NCBI GenBank assembly: GCA_016808115.1
Contig: JAEQBH010000991.1
Coordinates: 248,001-312,000 of the forward strand
DNA from: Tetrastigma voinierianum
Lineage: Eukaryota; Streptophyta; Magnoliopsida; Vitales; Vitaceae
Direction of reading: 5' to 3'
DNA length: 64,000 bases
Under the pieces are notes generated by a model. It did no database searches. It was given only the letters and a program-made list of their open reading frames with translations, and was not told the DNA's origin. The position numbers were made by a program, and so were the translations under genes. Below, piece by piece: positions 1 to 10,431 of this stretch. Position 1 is the stretch's first letter; every line of letters starts with the position of its first letter.

Positions 1-254
1 AAAAGTCGCTTAAAATCCACGGTTCAAATGATATTTGAACAATCTCCGCACTGCACAATTCCCAGCCTTCCATCATTCAAACCCTTTATCAAACTCCTAA
101 AAAAACATAGTAAACTTTAATTTTTCCCAAAATTGATCAAGGTTTTTCTCCCCCACTTTCTTGCTGCGTAGTGTGCCCTCACCTTTTCTATTTATAGGCT
201 CAATAAATGTTGTGCTTTCTGAATCTCAGTTAAATTTGTGATTTAAAATAAGCT

Positions 255-1260
255 TCAATAGGTTGTTTTTGTCGCGACATTTAATGGTCAGTAAACATGA
301 CATTGCCAAACTTTCTCTAGTGCATCTTTTTTAGGCTTTCAGTTAGTCTTTCGATATTTCTTCCATGTCTTCAATTTCTTCCTTTGTCGGAGCTCGCTGG
401 CAAACAAAGTCATGAACGCTTCCAAGATAAATGCTTGCTACACGTTCAAGCCTCGCTGTGGCTTTATCTAAACATTCTGCCTTATGTTCTTTAAGTCATT
501 ATCGCCACAAAATTCTCGAATGTCATGACATCATTTCGCTTTACAATGCTAGCTCTCCTAATCCAATGTTATATAATGACAAGTATTCTTGTCATGACAA
601 ATTCAACCAATCTCATAAGTTTGGATTGTTGCAACACAATCGCCGTCATTATGACACAATTTTTCCTTTGCGTTGTTAGCCGATTCAGTTGCACATTGTT
701 TTTAAATGTCGTGACATACTTCATGCCTTGAACGTGTAGCTCTTTGAATTGTTTTTCACAACATATAAATCTTTGTTGTGACAAACTCAACATGACTTGC
801 CTTCATGTTCTGCCAACCTGTTGTCGCAACATATTTCACTTGTGTTGCGACAAAATTTCTTCCTTCTACACCTCGTTATGTCGCAACATTACATTCTTAT
901 GTCGCGACATTGCTTCCACATGTCTTTGTTGATTTCTCTCTTCATTTGTTGCGATATAGTTTAAAAATGTTGTGACAAACTTTCGCTACCACGATTCTTC
1001 ACGCGATTATCTAATAAGCCTACCTTTCTCATCTTCCTTGTTTTGCAAATATATTTTGAATACCAAAATTGTTTATTCATTATGAAATAACTATGTCGCG
1101 ATATAATTTGCAAATTTTCATGACATTATTCTATCGTTTCCTTTAGTCATCATTTCAAAATTGTCACGACAACACACTTTTGTTACAACATTTTCCTGCT
1201 TGCTGCCTTGAGCTTTTGTCACGACAATAAAGAATTATGTCGCGACATAAGTTCGTTTTC
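255..1260. repeat. Dispersed GTCGCGAC palindrome field (copy A)
   Basis: Exact GTCGCGAC occurs at 271-278, 901-908 and 1239-1246. Many one- or two-base variants lie between them (TTGCGACA, GTCATGAC, GTCACGAC, GTCGCAAC, GTTGTGAC), spaced irregularly at roughly 20-100 bp. The motif is its own reverse complement. The spacing is not that of a simple tandem repeat. The same kind of field appears in the corresponding tail of the second Athila-like copy at 34490-35350. Confidence 0.6.
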
Positions 1261-2990
1261 TAATTTCGCCATTTTTGCTTCTTTTCTTAGTGGTTTTGCT
1301 TCATTTTTCATTAAAACCATTCAAAACACAAATTTGGGTGAAGATTCCATAATTATGCATAAAATTGAACAATAAATTCTCAAAAATGAAATAAAAATGG
1401 ACTTAAAAATATGAGTTTTGGACTCATCAAACTCCCCTAAACTTAAAGTTTTTGTTTGTCCCCAAGCAAAGAAAAGAAATTTTATTTGTCCTCAAACAGT
1501 CAAACTTTATTTTTAAGGACATTTTTTTTTTTTTTTTTGTATCAGAAATATTTTCCTTATTATATCCACGGTTTAGCCTAAAGATAGGATAATTGTAATA
1601 TTACTTGTGAATGAGTTTTTTATCTAGAATGAATAAAATTTTCAATTAAGTTCACTAAACAAACTAATAATTCATATTGTGTAAACAATTCAATTATTTG
1701 CCCTTAATCAGTGAGTGTATGATGGTCCTTCCCTTTTATAAAATTGGCAATTTAGTTAACCTTCTAAGATACTATTCAGATAATAAACTACTCCTTGATT
1801 TCTCTGAAGTCCTATAGGCTTGTTGGTCATATTATTCTCTACTAATGTTGACAGATACAACCTTCAAGATCATTTAGGTCTTTGAGGCTTGTAATGTGTG
1901 GCTTGGGCATTTGGGTGGATAAATGGGCATTTACGTTCAAGTTTACCCTATTTGCATATACAACTTAACATCTTTGCCATCACTCTTCATCCTTTCTCAT
2001 TATGATATCATTAACTTTCAAATATCCCCACTTGGTTTGGTATTTCATTTTGCATATTTTCCATTGTGGTGATTCTCTTGAACTCATTCATGATTCACTT
2101 CAAGGTTTATTGGAATGGTACAATGTTTTGTCCTTTTAAGCTTTCTACCACCTTTAGAGAGCTTTGGTTTAGCAGCTCCCCTACCAATTGGCATTAGGGT
2201 ACTAGGTGTTGAAACACCCCTAAGAACTTAATTGCTCTAGGGAGAAAGGCTATAAGACAAAACTCATTCCACCTTGATAATTAATATTTCCACTACCTTT
2301 TTTTGTTCATTACTTTTCTTTTTCTTCATCTTGATTGATTTCCCATTTTTATAATCTATCCTTCTTCATGTTACAAAATTCTCACTCCCCCAAACTTGCT
2401 CCTTATCTTCTTATTTTGCACTTGATATGCAATTTAGGCAAACTACAGGGTTTTTTTTTTTTTTTTTTTATCCGCGGGAATAGATTTAAAAAGGGATTTT
2501 TATTTTTCATTTTCTTATTGATGATGAAATTGACATTAGGCTCAAATGTAGGAACTAGGGTGTATGCATAAGCATATTAAGTGGGTGGGCTTTAAAAGGT
2601 TCAAGCTTCTAGGGTTGGCCTATATCATTTCTTGTTATTTATATTGCCTAGGATTTCGCCTCGAATAATAATCTAATAAGTTCTAGGACTCTGGAGAATA
2701 TTTAATACTGTGATGGATCACTAAAGATGTCTCTAACCCCAGCATAATTGGTTTCAAAGGTGTTTTGACCAGGTACATGTTTTCAAAGTTTATAATAACT
2801 AAATTGTTTACAAAAACTAAATTAAAAGTCTCATTTGTTCTATCATTTGTTTAAATCTTCTTCAATCTCGAAGTTCACTTATTCCTTCATGACATTGCAA
2901 TTCCTAGTTCCTACCCCACATTTCATATATTCAATTATGGGTTGATTTCTTAACATGTTGCTATCAATTAGAAATTTTATCTAATCAACC

Positions 2991-2995
2991 ATTTA
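2991..2995. repeat. Left target-site duplication of Tekay-like element
   Basis: ATTTA lies immediately before the 5' LTR and pairs with AGTTA at 13039-13043 just after the 3' LTR. Four of five bases match, as expected for an old 5-bp gypsy duplication that has mutated once. Confidence 0.6.
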
Positions 2996-5571
2996 TGAAA
3001 CACCTGGTATATTAATATATATTTTGTTATATTCAAGTAAGGATTTTTGGGGAGCAAATGCAACTTATGCCCTATAATATTTTAAATTGTGATTAAGATT
3101 GTTATCTTAATGGTTAATACTGAGATTAGTGAAGTGCTGGGATTGCATTTATGGCATGTGGGTCAATTATAATTAGGTAAGTTTAGTGGTTTTAATAGGC
3201 CTTGAAATTAAGTATGTCTTGAAGGACCACTTTGAAAACTTAGCAGTGGAGAGGGACTAAAGTGCAATATCCTGTGAGCTATGTGGCATCATGAGGGCAT
3301 GACACCTCATATATGCAAGATAGAGCTTCGACACATGGGAAGTGCAATGGTAAGGAGCTACATGTGCCAAGCAAACCAATTCCTCTTGGTTTTGGATGCT
3401 AGACCAACTTTTCTAGGCGGTACCCGAATTTTAGGTAGTGTGAGAGAGTTCTATATATAGCTAGAGAGAAGGGGAGGAGAAAAGGCTTGCATGAGCTGGC
3501 TTTTGGTGAAAAGTTCATGCATGTAAACATGATCTTTATGCCTAGTCAGTATTTCTATTGACTTTTTGGGTTATACTAGGGTTTTGCTGGGATTTCATCC
3601 TAACCTCAGATTTCATGAAAGGTGAGTTTGGTGGAACCCAAATTCGGTAAAAAAGACCTAGCTTAGTAAAGATGGCATGTGTATGTGTGTCCATGCAGGT
3701 GATGTCTGATTTCTGACCCATGACAGTGTTTTGGCCATAAGTTGGCCTAAAGAACTCCGAACCGATGATCCCGCTTGGAGAAGCTCACGACCCAGCTCCT
3801 TCGATGTCGGTTGGAAGAGAAAACCTAGAACTAAACCCACTGAAGACTCTTGAATTTGAGGCTGAAAGTTAGGCATGCATTCTATCCCCGTTCCGAGCGC
3901 CTTCCTCGTTAGCCATGTTGAGTTATATTGATCCAAATGGAGTGATTCAAAATCCTTCCTAAGTAGTAGCCACATAGGGGAGTAACTTCATGAAGAAAGT
4001 ATGGCCAAATTCAGGCTCATTTGAACCTACAATTTAGTCAAAGTAAGGTGAAGAGAGGGCGCCATTCTGGCCTTAGAAATAGTCTCAAAGGCCAGAGTGT
4101 AAAACCATAACTTCTTGATTTTGAGCAAACCGAATGACCTGATTTAAGAGGTCGTGGGAGTTGGTAGAGATAGAACTTTTGGTTAGAAGACCAAAGGAAC
4201 AAAAAGCCATATATGGCTGGCAGGAAAAAATTATAGTTGAGATAAAAAAAGTGAGCGGCCCTGAAATTTGAAAAAAAGATCTGAGTGTTATGTGTCTTTG
4301 TTTGTGTTACCCTAATAGGGTGTTAAATGTTGATCTTAGTAAGTGTAAAGAGAGTGCACTTGGAGGATTAAGGTTTATGTTTGGAGTATAAGAATACGTG
4401 ATTCAGTGGTGAAGTAGTAATAGACCAATTGGGTAATTTTATGTAACCCGGATTGTTTGAGGCTAAGAAATCTTATGACTTGTTAATTGCAGATCCTTTG
4501 GAGTAGTCTTGGTTTTGACTTCCTTGGGAGACTTGTGGATTTTTGAATCCAAGGAAGGTAGGGGATCTTATAACCTTCTCCTACTTGTACTGTGGTTTGA
4601 TGTTGTGGGAATTCGGTACCATTCCGTGCTTTGATTGTGTGATTTTCTAGTGATATATAAATGTATATTTTATATATGAAAATCTTTGGTCTTGAGGTAC
4701 ATGATGTTTTTAAATATCCATGTGGTTGAATGCTTTATTGAAATTGTTTTAAATCATGACATGGGTATGAAATTGTGGCCCCGTGTGAAGTGAATTGATG
4801 TAGTAGACACGGGACGATGGTTAGTCACGGGTTGCTAGTCCCGAAAGGTCACGATTATACGGGATCATGGGCATATCCTGGGTGGTAAGTCCGGCAATTT
4901 GTCGTTGTTGCGGGATGATCGGCTAGTCCACTGGGTGAAAGCCCAAAGAGTCAGCGATGAGGGGAGTTGAGATTGGTGGTAGTATTGCATTTATGTGACA
5001 TGTGACTGTTATTTAATAAAATGCTCATGTTTTGAGATATTTTGAATTATGTATAAATTGAAATGTTTTTATGAGTATGGCTTGTTATGGGATTCACAAC
5101 TGAGTTGTCAAACTCACCCCCATTATTTCCCTCCACCTTAGATGCAAGTACGAGACCCGCTGCGTGACATGAAAGTTGGACCTGTAGGGTTTTTAAGGAT
5201 GGGAGGATTTGTATGCCAACCTTAGCTTGTTGGTGGTTGAGCATACATTTTATTGAATATTTAGTGTTATGTGGATATTTTGCTGTATATTTGGACCGAT
5301 TTGGTATCTTTGTGGATCATTGTATATTTGGCTTGTGTAGCCACTAGTTTTGGAGCTTTTGTGTAAAGAAGTTACATTTGATCATGTAAGTGTATAGTTT
5401 TGGGTACATTGAGGAATTAACTCATCTTAAGTCATGTGTATGTTTGGAGACACGGAAGTAGTGTTTTATTTACATTTCCAAGTGATTACTCCAATTGGAG
5501 TTTAGATCAGGTGTGAAAAAATCAGGTGGTAAAATAGTAACATAAATCCTGCCGATTAGGTCGGCGTGACA
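2996..5571 (+). repeat. 5' LTR of Tekay-like element
   Basis: It aligns by eye along its whole length with 10432-13038. It begins TGAAACACC (the 3' copy begins TGTAACACC) and ends GGCGTGACA. It contains the TATA-like run at 3451-3460. The sequence right after its end fits an initiator Met-tRNA primer site, which fixes the right boundary. Confidence 0.88.
3451..3460 (+). promoter_or_regulatory. LTR TATA box
   Basis: CTATATATAG follows a GA-rich stretch in the 5' LTR and is the only strong TATA-like run in the expected region. The matching place in the 3' LTR (about 10904-10920) reads GTTCTAGAGAGAAG, so the box is lost there. Confidence 0.55.
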
Positions 5572-5573
5572 GT

Positions 5574-5584
5574 TGGTATCGAGC
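5574..5584 (+). other. Primer binding site, initiator Met-tRNA
   Basis: TGGTATCGAGC starts two bases after the LTR end. The usual plant site complementary to the 3' end of initiator Met-tRNA is TGGTATCAGAGC, so one base is missing here. Position and match support the LTR boundary. Confidence 0.8.
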
Positions 5585-6060
5585 TAAGGGATAAATCCTT
5601 GGGAGATTAAAGGAAAATTCAATAGGTACACATAAGTTCCTATGAGCTGCTTGTATGATAATGGTATTAGTTTTTAATGCTAGGATTGTGCTATTGGGTG
5701 ATGATATGATTTTCATACATGGCATGGCATAAGGCTTCTAAGCGATGTGAAGCTAGTGAAGGGTATTTTATGATAACATGTTTATACGAGATTATGTGAT
5801 AACATCCCCGGGTGTGATTGCAAGCATGATATAATGAGTTTAGATATTATAATGCTTGTATGGATTTTGCCATAGTATTTGGCTGAGTGTGTAATGATTC
5901 TTATACCATGTACAGTGTTATGAATCGAATTGAAGCGATTATGCGATAATTAGTGCATAGATATAATGAATTGATGTTGAGAATCCTCGAGTTATTAATG
6001 GTTCTTGTACCATGACATCGTGATAACTGATTGTCTATTTTCTTATATATAGACAATGAA
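5585..6060 (+). other. Untranslated leader of Tekay-like element
   Basis: This 476-bp AT-rich stretch between the primer site and the first gag remnant has no recognisable coding content. It is consistent with a gypsy 5' leader. Confidence 0.5.
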
Positions 6061-6925
6061 TAGATGAAGAAGGAGTGGACGACAAAGGGTCAGACAGCCT
6101 GTGAGATCCTCTTCACCGAGTTCAAAGAGGATGGGGTGGGGGAGCCGTACCTCTCAGGTCCTTCGGAGAAGATGGACGTCGCGGTTGATCAAGGATTTCA
6201 AGGCACTTATTCCCCGGTGTTTCGGGGTGGTGTCGATTTCATGGTAGGCATTGGCTAAAAGAGAGTGAAAGATTACGGATGTCTTGGGGGTCCACGAGGA
6301 GGCGGAGGATTTCTCTAGCATCCTTTTATGTTGAGGGGCGAGGCAGCGGTGCGGTGGGATATGGTTAAGAACACCCATGATGTGCCACGCATAGGATGGA
6401 CTCGGTTCGGTTACTCACGGCGAGTACTTTCACGAGGCCATGAGAGGCAGAAGAGATCGAGTTTGTGCACTTGCGATGGGAAACATGACGGTGGCAGTAT
6501 GCCTCCAGGTTACTCTGTGTCGGTGTATGCACATCATGTGGTGTGCGCGGCGAGATGAGGCCAGAACGGTTCGGGAGGTTTGAGGGCAGGCGGCCCGGGC
6601 TCGAGGTGGCTCCTTTCATGCGCACCTCTGATGAGGTGGGTGGCACGAGCTTTGATTATTGAGAGGGAGCGGCGAGAGTCTGAAAGGAAGAAACAAGAAT
6701 TCCAAGTTTGGTGACTTCGGGTCAAGGGATAAGAGGGATAAGCGCCCAAAGATGAATGGTCCACGACAGTTTCCCATGCAACAAGGACAAGCCAGTGGGG
6801 GCACAGTTGGGGACATGGGGCCCCGTACGTGTTATGAGTGTGGTGCGATAGGACACTTGAGGAGGTGGTGCCTGAAGTTACAACGGCGGAACCGGCCTCC
6901 TCGAGGCGGAGTTTCGACCAATTGA
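6061..6925 (+). pseudogene. gag: Tekay-like gag remnant with CCHC zinc knuckle
   Basis: Gag packages element RNA into virus-like particles in the cytoplasm. The first readable stretch (from an ATG at 6064) is poorly conserved. Around 6328-6560 there is a retrotransposon-gag core (LRGEAAVRWDMVKNTHDV, then GWTRF), but it breaks frame repeatedly. At 6659-6925 a basic, Gly-rich segment leads to one zinc knuckle at about 6830-6871 with spacing C-x2-C-x4-H-x4-C (CYECGAIGHLRRWC). All four metal ligands are present. Stops and frameshifts between these parts rule out an intact product. Family assignment rests on the gag core and knuckle and on the protease and RT that follow. Confidence 0.8.
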
Positions 6926-6993
6926 ACCCTTCGCGTGATCGGAGGGACTGACCTCAGAGGAGGAGATTCTAGGAAAAGGGAAGGCGCATCTAC

Positions 6994-7400
6994 TTGGGCC
7001 AAGGGTCTCGCGAGTCTTATTTGTGGCGGCTCGTGATCCGAGGCTTTAATGTGCTAGTTGAAATTTATGGTTTGTGTTATAGCACTTGGGCACATGTGTT
7101 GTTTGATTCGGGTGCATCCCATTCATTTTATGTCTCATCTTTGCTTCCATTTTTGGACTTAAGTGCACCACTCTCTTGTCCTTTGTTCCAGTGAGACACA
7201 TATGGGTGGCATGATGGAAGCTAAGTGGGGATGCGGTGGTTGTGTGTTGAATGTTGGGGGATCTGAAGTCGTGATTGACTTAGTACTCCCTACATATGCG
7301 TGTTTGCGTGATTGTGGGAATCAGTTAGTTAGCCCCACATCATGCGGTCTGAAGCCCCATTTTTCAAAGAAGGTGACCTTCAGTTAGTTGTGGGTCACGT
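6994..7400 (+). pseudogene. pol: Aspartic protease remnant of Tekay-like pol
   Basis: The catalytic motif D-S-G-A is encoded at 7105-7116 inside the context VLFDSGASHSFYVSSLL, typical of gypsy retropepsins, which act as dimers to cut the polyprotein. Frame shifts after about 7190, and the C-terminal protease region continues in another frame to about 7390. It lies between the zinc knuckle and the RT, as expected for gag-pro-RT order. It is not intact. Confidence 0.75.
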
Positions 7401-7539
7401 GTCGACACATGCGGATGCAGGGGGTGGTTAGACTCGATCGTTGATAGAGATGGGAAAAAGTGGTTGAGAAAGAATGGGGGCCAGCACTTCCTTTTTACTA
7501 TGCCGGGGGAGAGTAAAAGGAAGGTAGGGGTGGATTGTA

Positions 7540-8352
7540 TCCAAAAAGTGTGTCACTTTGGCGTGTATTTCACGATGAGTTGCCCGAGGATTACCTCCCA
7601 TAGAGATGGAATTTATCCATCGATTTGTATCCAGTACCGATCTATTTCAATAAATCAAATCGAGGATGAAACCCTAGGTGAGCTTAAGGAGTTGAACCCT
7701 CGGTTGTAAGAGTGCGGGGTAAGGGTTCATCCGGCCAAGTACCTTGCCTTGGGGTTCTCGGTATTGTTCATGAAAAGAAGGCGGAACGCTACGGTTATGT
7801 GTGGATTACCGGAAGTTAAATAGAGTAACGATTGAAGCAGAGTACCCACTTTCCTTGGATTGAGATTTGTTGATCGGTTGAGCGGGGCTTGTTACTTCTC
7901 GAAGATTGATATAAGATCACAGGTATCATCGGTTAATCCTGGGACTCAGATATCCACGAGAAGAAGCGCGCCATACGAGGTATGGACCTTGGAGTTTGTG
8001 TTATGCCTTTTGGATTGACTAATGCTCATTGCCTTTATGGATATGATGAATAGGATATATCGTCCATATGCGGATCGGTTGTGGTAGTGTTTGTGGGCGC
8101 ATCACGATATATTCAAGGGTCGGCGAACATGGCGGCATTTGCGGTTGGCACTCTGGTGCGAGAGAGAATGGTTGTATGCGAACTAGAGAGTGTGATTTCT
8201 TGTTACAAGAAATCCAGTTCCTAGGGCACATGGTGTCTAAGGAAGGTATTTCAGTGGATCCAGCAAAGGTTGAGGCCGTGATGAGGTGGGAGCGACCCAA
8301 GAGTGTCTTCGAGATACGTAGCTTTCTTGGATTGGCTGGTTATTACCGCTGA
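7540..8352 (+). pseudogene. pol: Reverse transcriptase remnant of Tekay-like pol
   Basis: RT would copy element RNA into cDNA. A linker resembling F-H-D-E-L-P-E-D-Y-L-P starts near 7575. The palm motif LRLCVDYRKLNRVTI is readable near 7798-7842, and MPFGLTNA-like residues sit near 8000-8030. The catalytic Y/F-x-D-D block, expected around 8085, is not recognisable. The thumb and connection are clear at 8176-8352 (FLGHMVSKEGISVDPAK, then FLGLAGYYR). Stops and frameshifts occur every 50-100 bp in the fingers and palm. The apparent loss of the catalytic block alone would inactivate it. Confidence 0.8.
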
Positions 8353-8457
8353 TTTATTGAGAACTTCTCCAGGATTGCATGTCCAATGACTAAGCCCGAC
8401 CTGTAGTAGGCTTTGGTAGATTGACAAGTGTGAGGAGTCATTCTAGGGTGAAAGAGA

Positions 8458-8814
8458 TTGATACGACAGGTGTTGATTACTCCGGTGAGTGGGGAAAAGT
8501 ACACGGTTTTCTGTGATGCCTCAAGGGTTGGCTTGGGGTGTGTACTTATGCAAAAAGGTAGAGTGGTTGCCTATGCCTCTAGGCAATTGAAGAAACATGA
8601 AGAGAATTACCCCACGCATGATTTAGAGCTTGCTACAGTAGTGTTTGCCCTAAAGTTATGGCGGCACTACTTGTATGGTGAAAGTTTGGAAGTGTTCTCT
8701 GATCACAAGAGTTTGAAGTATATATTTACGCAGAGAGATTTGAATGCCAGGCAGAGAAGGTGGATGGAGACACTTGAAGACTTTGACTTTCTTTGCGATA
8801 CCATCAGAGATTAA
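8458..8814 (+). pseudogene. pol: RNase H domain of Tekay-like pol
   Basis: This is one of the best preserved segments, an open stretch of about 118 residues. It contains the RNase H start FCDASRVGLGCVLMQ, the YASRQLKKHEENYPTHDLEL block carrying the conserved Glu, and SDHKSLKYIFTQ carrying the conserved Asp. RNase H removes RNA from the RNA-DNA hybrid during reverse transcription. It is open but joined to damaged neighbours, so no full polyprotein is possible. Confidence 0.85.
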
Positions 8815-9016
8815 AAACCTGTGGTCGTGATGCCTTGAGTAGAAAATCAAGGAGCATCCTTTCGGGTTTGATGGATTATGAGTGGAAGATGTATGATTAC
8901 ATAAGCGAGTTCCACCCATGCTTTGATGGGGATGAGCCTAAGGCATGTTTTTATACGTTGGAAGCTCGGCCCGATGGATTTTCTTAGAGTCATCGAGGCT
9001 CGGAGGGTGATAAAGC

Positions 9017-10114
9017 TTGAGGGCACACCGCGGCACCAGAGTGGTAGTTGGTGATGCACCTGAAGGGTGGAGCATTCATTCAAATGGAGGATTCTATTTC
9101 CTCAACAAATTGTTTGTGCCGGATGAGGCACAGTTGAGAGAGGAGGTGATGAGGGAAGCTCATCACTCTCGATTCATGGTACATCCTGGTGAGACAAAGA
9201 TGTACCACGACTTGAGGCACCAATTTTGGTGGCATGGGATGAAGAGAGACATAGCGAGTTTCGTCTCCAAGTGTCTGACGTGCCAACAAGTGAAAGTTGA
9301 GTACCGAAGCCGACGAGTTTGTTGCAGCCGTTGCCCGGTCATTAGAATGGAAATGGGATCATGTGACGATGGACCGTGGTTTTGAGACTACGCGGGGTAA
9401 AGATGGTGTTTGGGTGGTTGTTGACGAGTTATTCATCCCGACACATTTCTTAGCAATAAGGACCACTGACTCTATTCTTACTTTGAGCAAGTTGTATGTG
9501 AGGGAGATTGTGAGGTTGGATGGTGTACCTCTCTCCATTGTGTTAGATAAGTTTCGAGGTTTACGTCGATTACGTGATCTTTGCAGCTTGGGAGCGGAGT
9601 TGAAGTTAGTCTGACCCATTTCACCCATAGACTAACGAGCGTCACGAGAGAGTGATTCAGATTCTAGAAGATATGCTTAGAGCATGTGTGTTAGACTTTC
9701 AGGGGAGTTGGATGGAACATTTGCCTCTGATTGAGTTTGCATATAATAATAGTTTCCAGAGCAGTATTAGGATGGCACCGTATGAAGCTCTTTATGGAAG
9801 GCCATGTAGATCGCCTATGTCTTTGGGTTGAATCGGGAGGCTACTTTGATTGGTCGAGTTGGTGCGAGGAAATGACGAGAGAGAAGATAAGGGTGTCAGT
9901 GTGAGGCTCTTGGTAGCTAAAGTAGGCGAAAAGTTATCTTGACCACGGGAGGAGACCACCCAGAGTTTCGGGTTGGGGCTGATGTGTTTTGAGGAGTGTC
10001 GCCTCGCGAGGGAGTGTTCGTTTTGGTAAAGGAGCGGCCCCTAGGTACATTGGTCAGTTTGAGATTCTCCAAAGAGTTGGAGAGGTAGCTTACTAGTTAG
10101 CTCTTCCGCCGCAA
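9017..10114 (+). pseudogene. pol: Integrase remnant of Tekay-like pol
   Basis: The N-terminal HHCC zinc-binding region is readable at 9155-9300 (HHSRFMVHPG, then CLTCQQVK). The catalytic core starts near 9340 (WDHVTMD) and continues through VREIVRLDGVPLSIV at about 9499-9543. A region with ERHERVIQ near 9637-9660 gives the last acidic residue of the DDE triad, and EFAYNNSFQSSI follows at about 9730-9770. From about 9830 to 10114 the GPY/F-type C-terminus is only partly readable. Several frame changes and stops are visible. Integrase would insert cDNA into chromatin; this copy cannot. Confidence 0.82.
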
Positions 10115-10387
10115 TTGTTTGGGATACATGATGTATTCCACGTTTCGTTGTTGCGGAAGTATGAGCCAGATGTTTCGCACATACTAGATTGGCAAGAGCT
10201 GAATTTGCAAGAAAATATGAAATATGAAGAGCGGCCAAGGGAGATTCTAGATGTGCAGGAACGCGTGTTGCGGAACAAAGTTATTCCCCTAGTGAAAGTG
10301 TTATGGGAACACCATGGAGTGGAGGAAGCTACATGGGAGCTAGAAGCAAATGTAAAGAAGAAGTATCCGGAACTCTTCACACGTTAG
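10115..10387 (+). pseudogene. pol: Chromodomain at end of Tekay-like integrase
   Basis: An open stretch of about 90 residues begins IHDVFHVSLLRKYEPD (the end of the integrase tail). It continues as a chromodomain: YEERPREILDVQERVL, VPLVKVLW-like VIPLVKVLWEHHG, then EEATWELEA. Aromatic and hydrophobic positions of the fold are present. In chromoviruses this domain is thought to steer integration to methylated histone H3. A stop codon follows at 10385-10387, about 30 bp before the polypurine tract. This is the decisive evidence for chromovirus lineage. Confidence 0.88.
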
Positions 10388-10418
10388 TACGGTTTAATTT
10401 CGAGGACGAAATTCCTGT

Positions 10419-10431
10419 AAGGGGGAGGGAA
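10419..10431 (+). other. Polypurine tract of Tekay-like element
   Basis: AAGGGGGAGGGAA directly abuts the TG that opens the 3' LTR. It would prime plus-strand DNA synthesis. Confidence 0.85.

Larger units (their letters stand above)
1..2995 (-). mobile_element. Athila-like element A, 3' noncoding tail (left segment)
   Basis: No coding region is recognisable here. The stretch is AT-rich and is clearly related, in the same orientation, to 34480-37000: for example 2100-2310 matches 36240-36410, and 1430-1500 matches 35570-35650. In the second copy this segment lies downstream of a minus-strand gypsy pol, so I read it as the 3' noncoding part, possibly including LTR sequence, of the element whose pol lies at 15321-17830. 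It is separated from that pol by the inserted Tekay-like element. The true left end is probably outside the window. T-runs occur near 1527-1548 and 2451-2470. Assignment to this element is inference from the paralogous copy. Confidence 0.6.

Noticed and set aside
5574..5584. tRNA gene remnant
   Set aside because: Only the complement of the tRNA 3' end is present, as expected for a primer binding site; no cloverleaf can be drawn.
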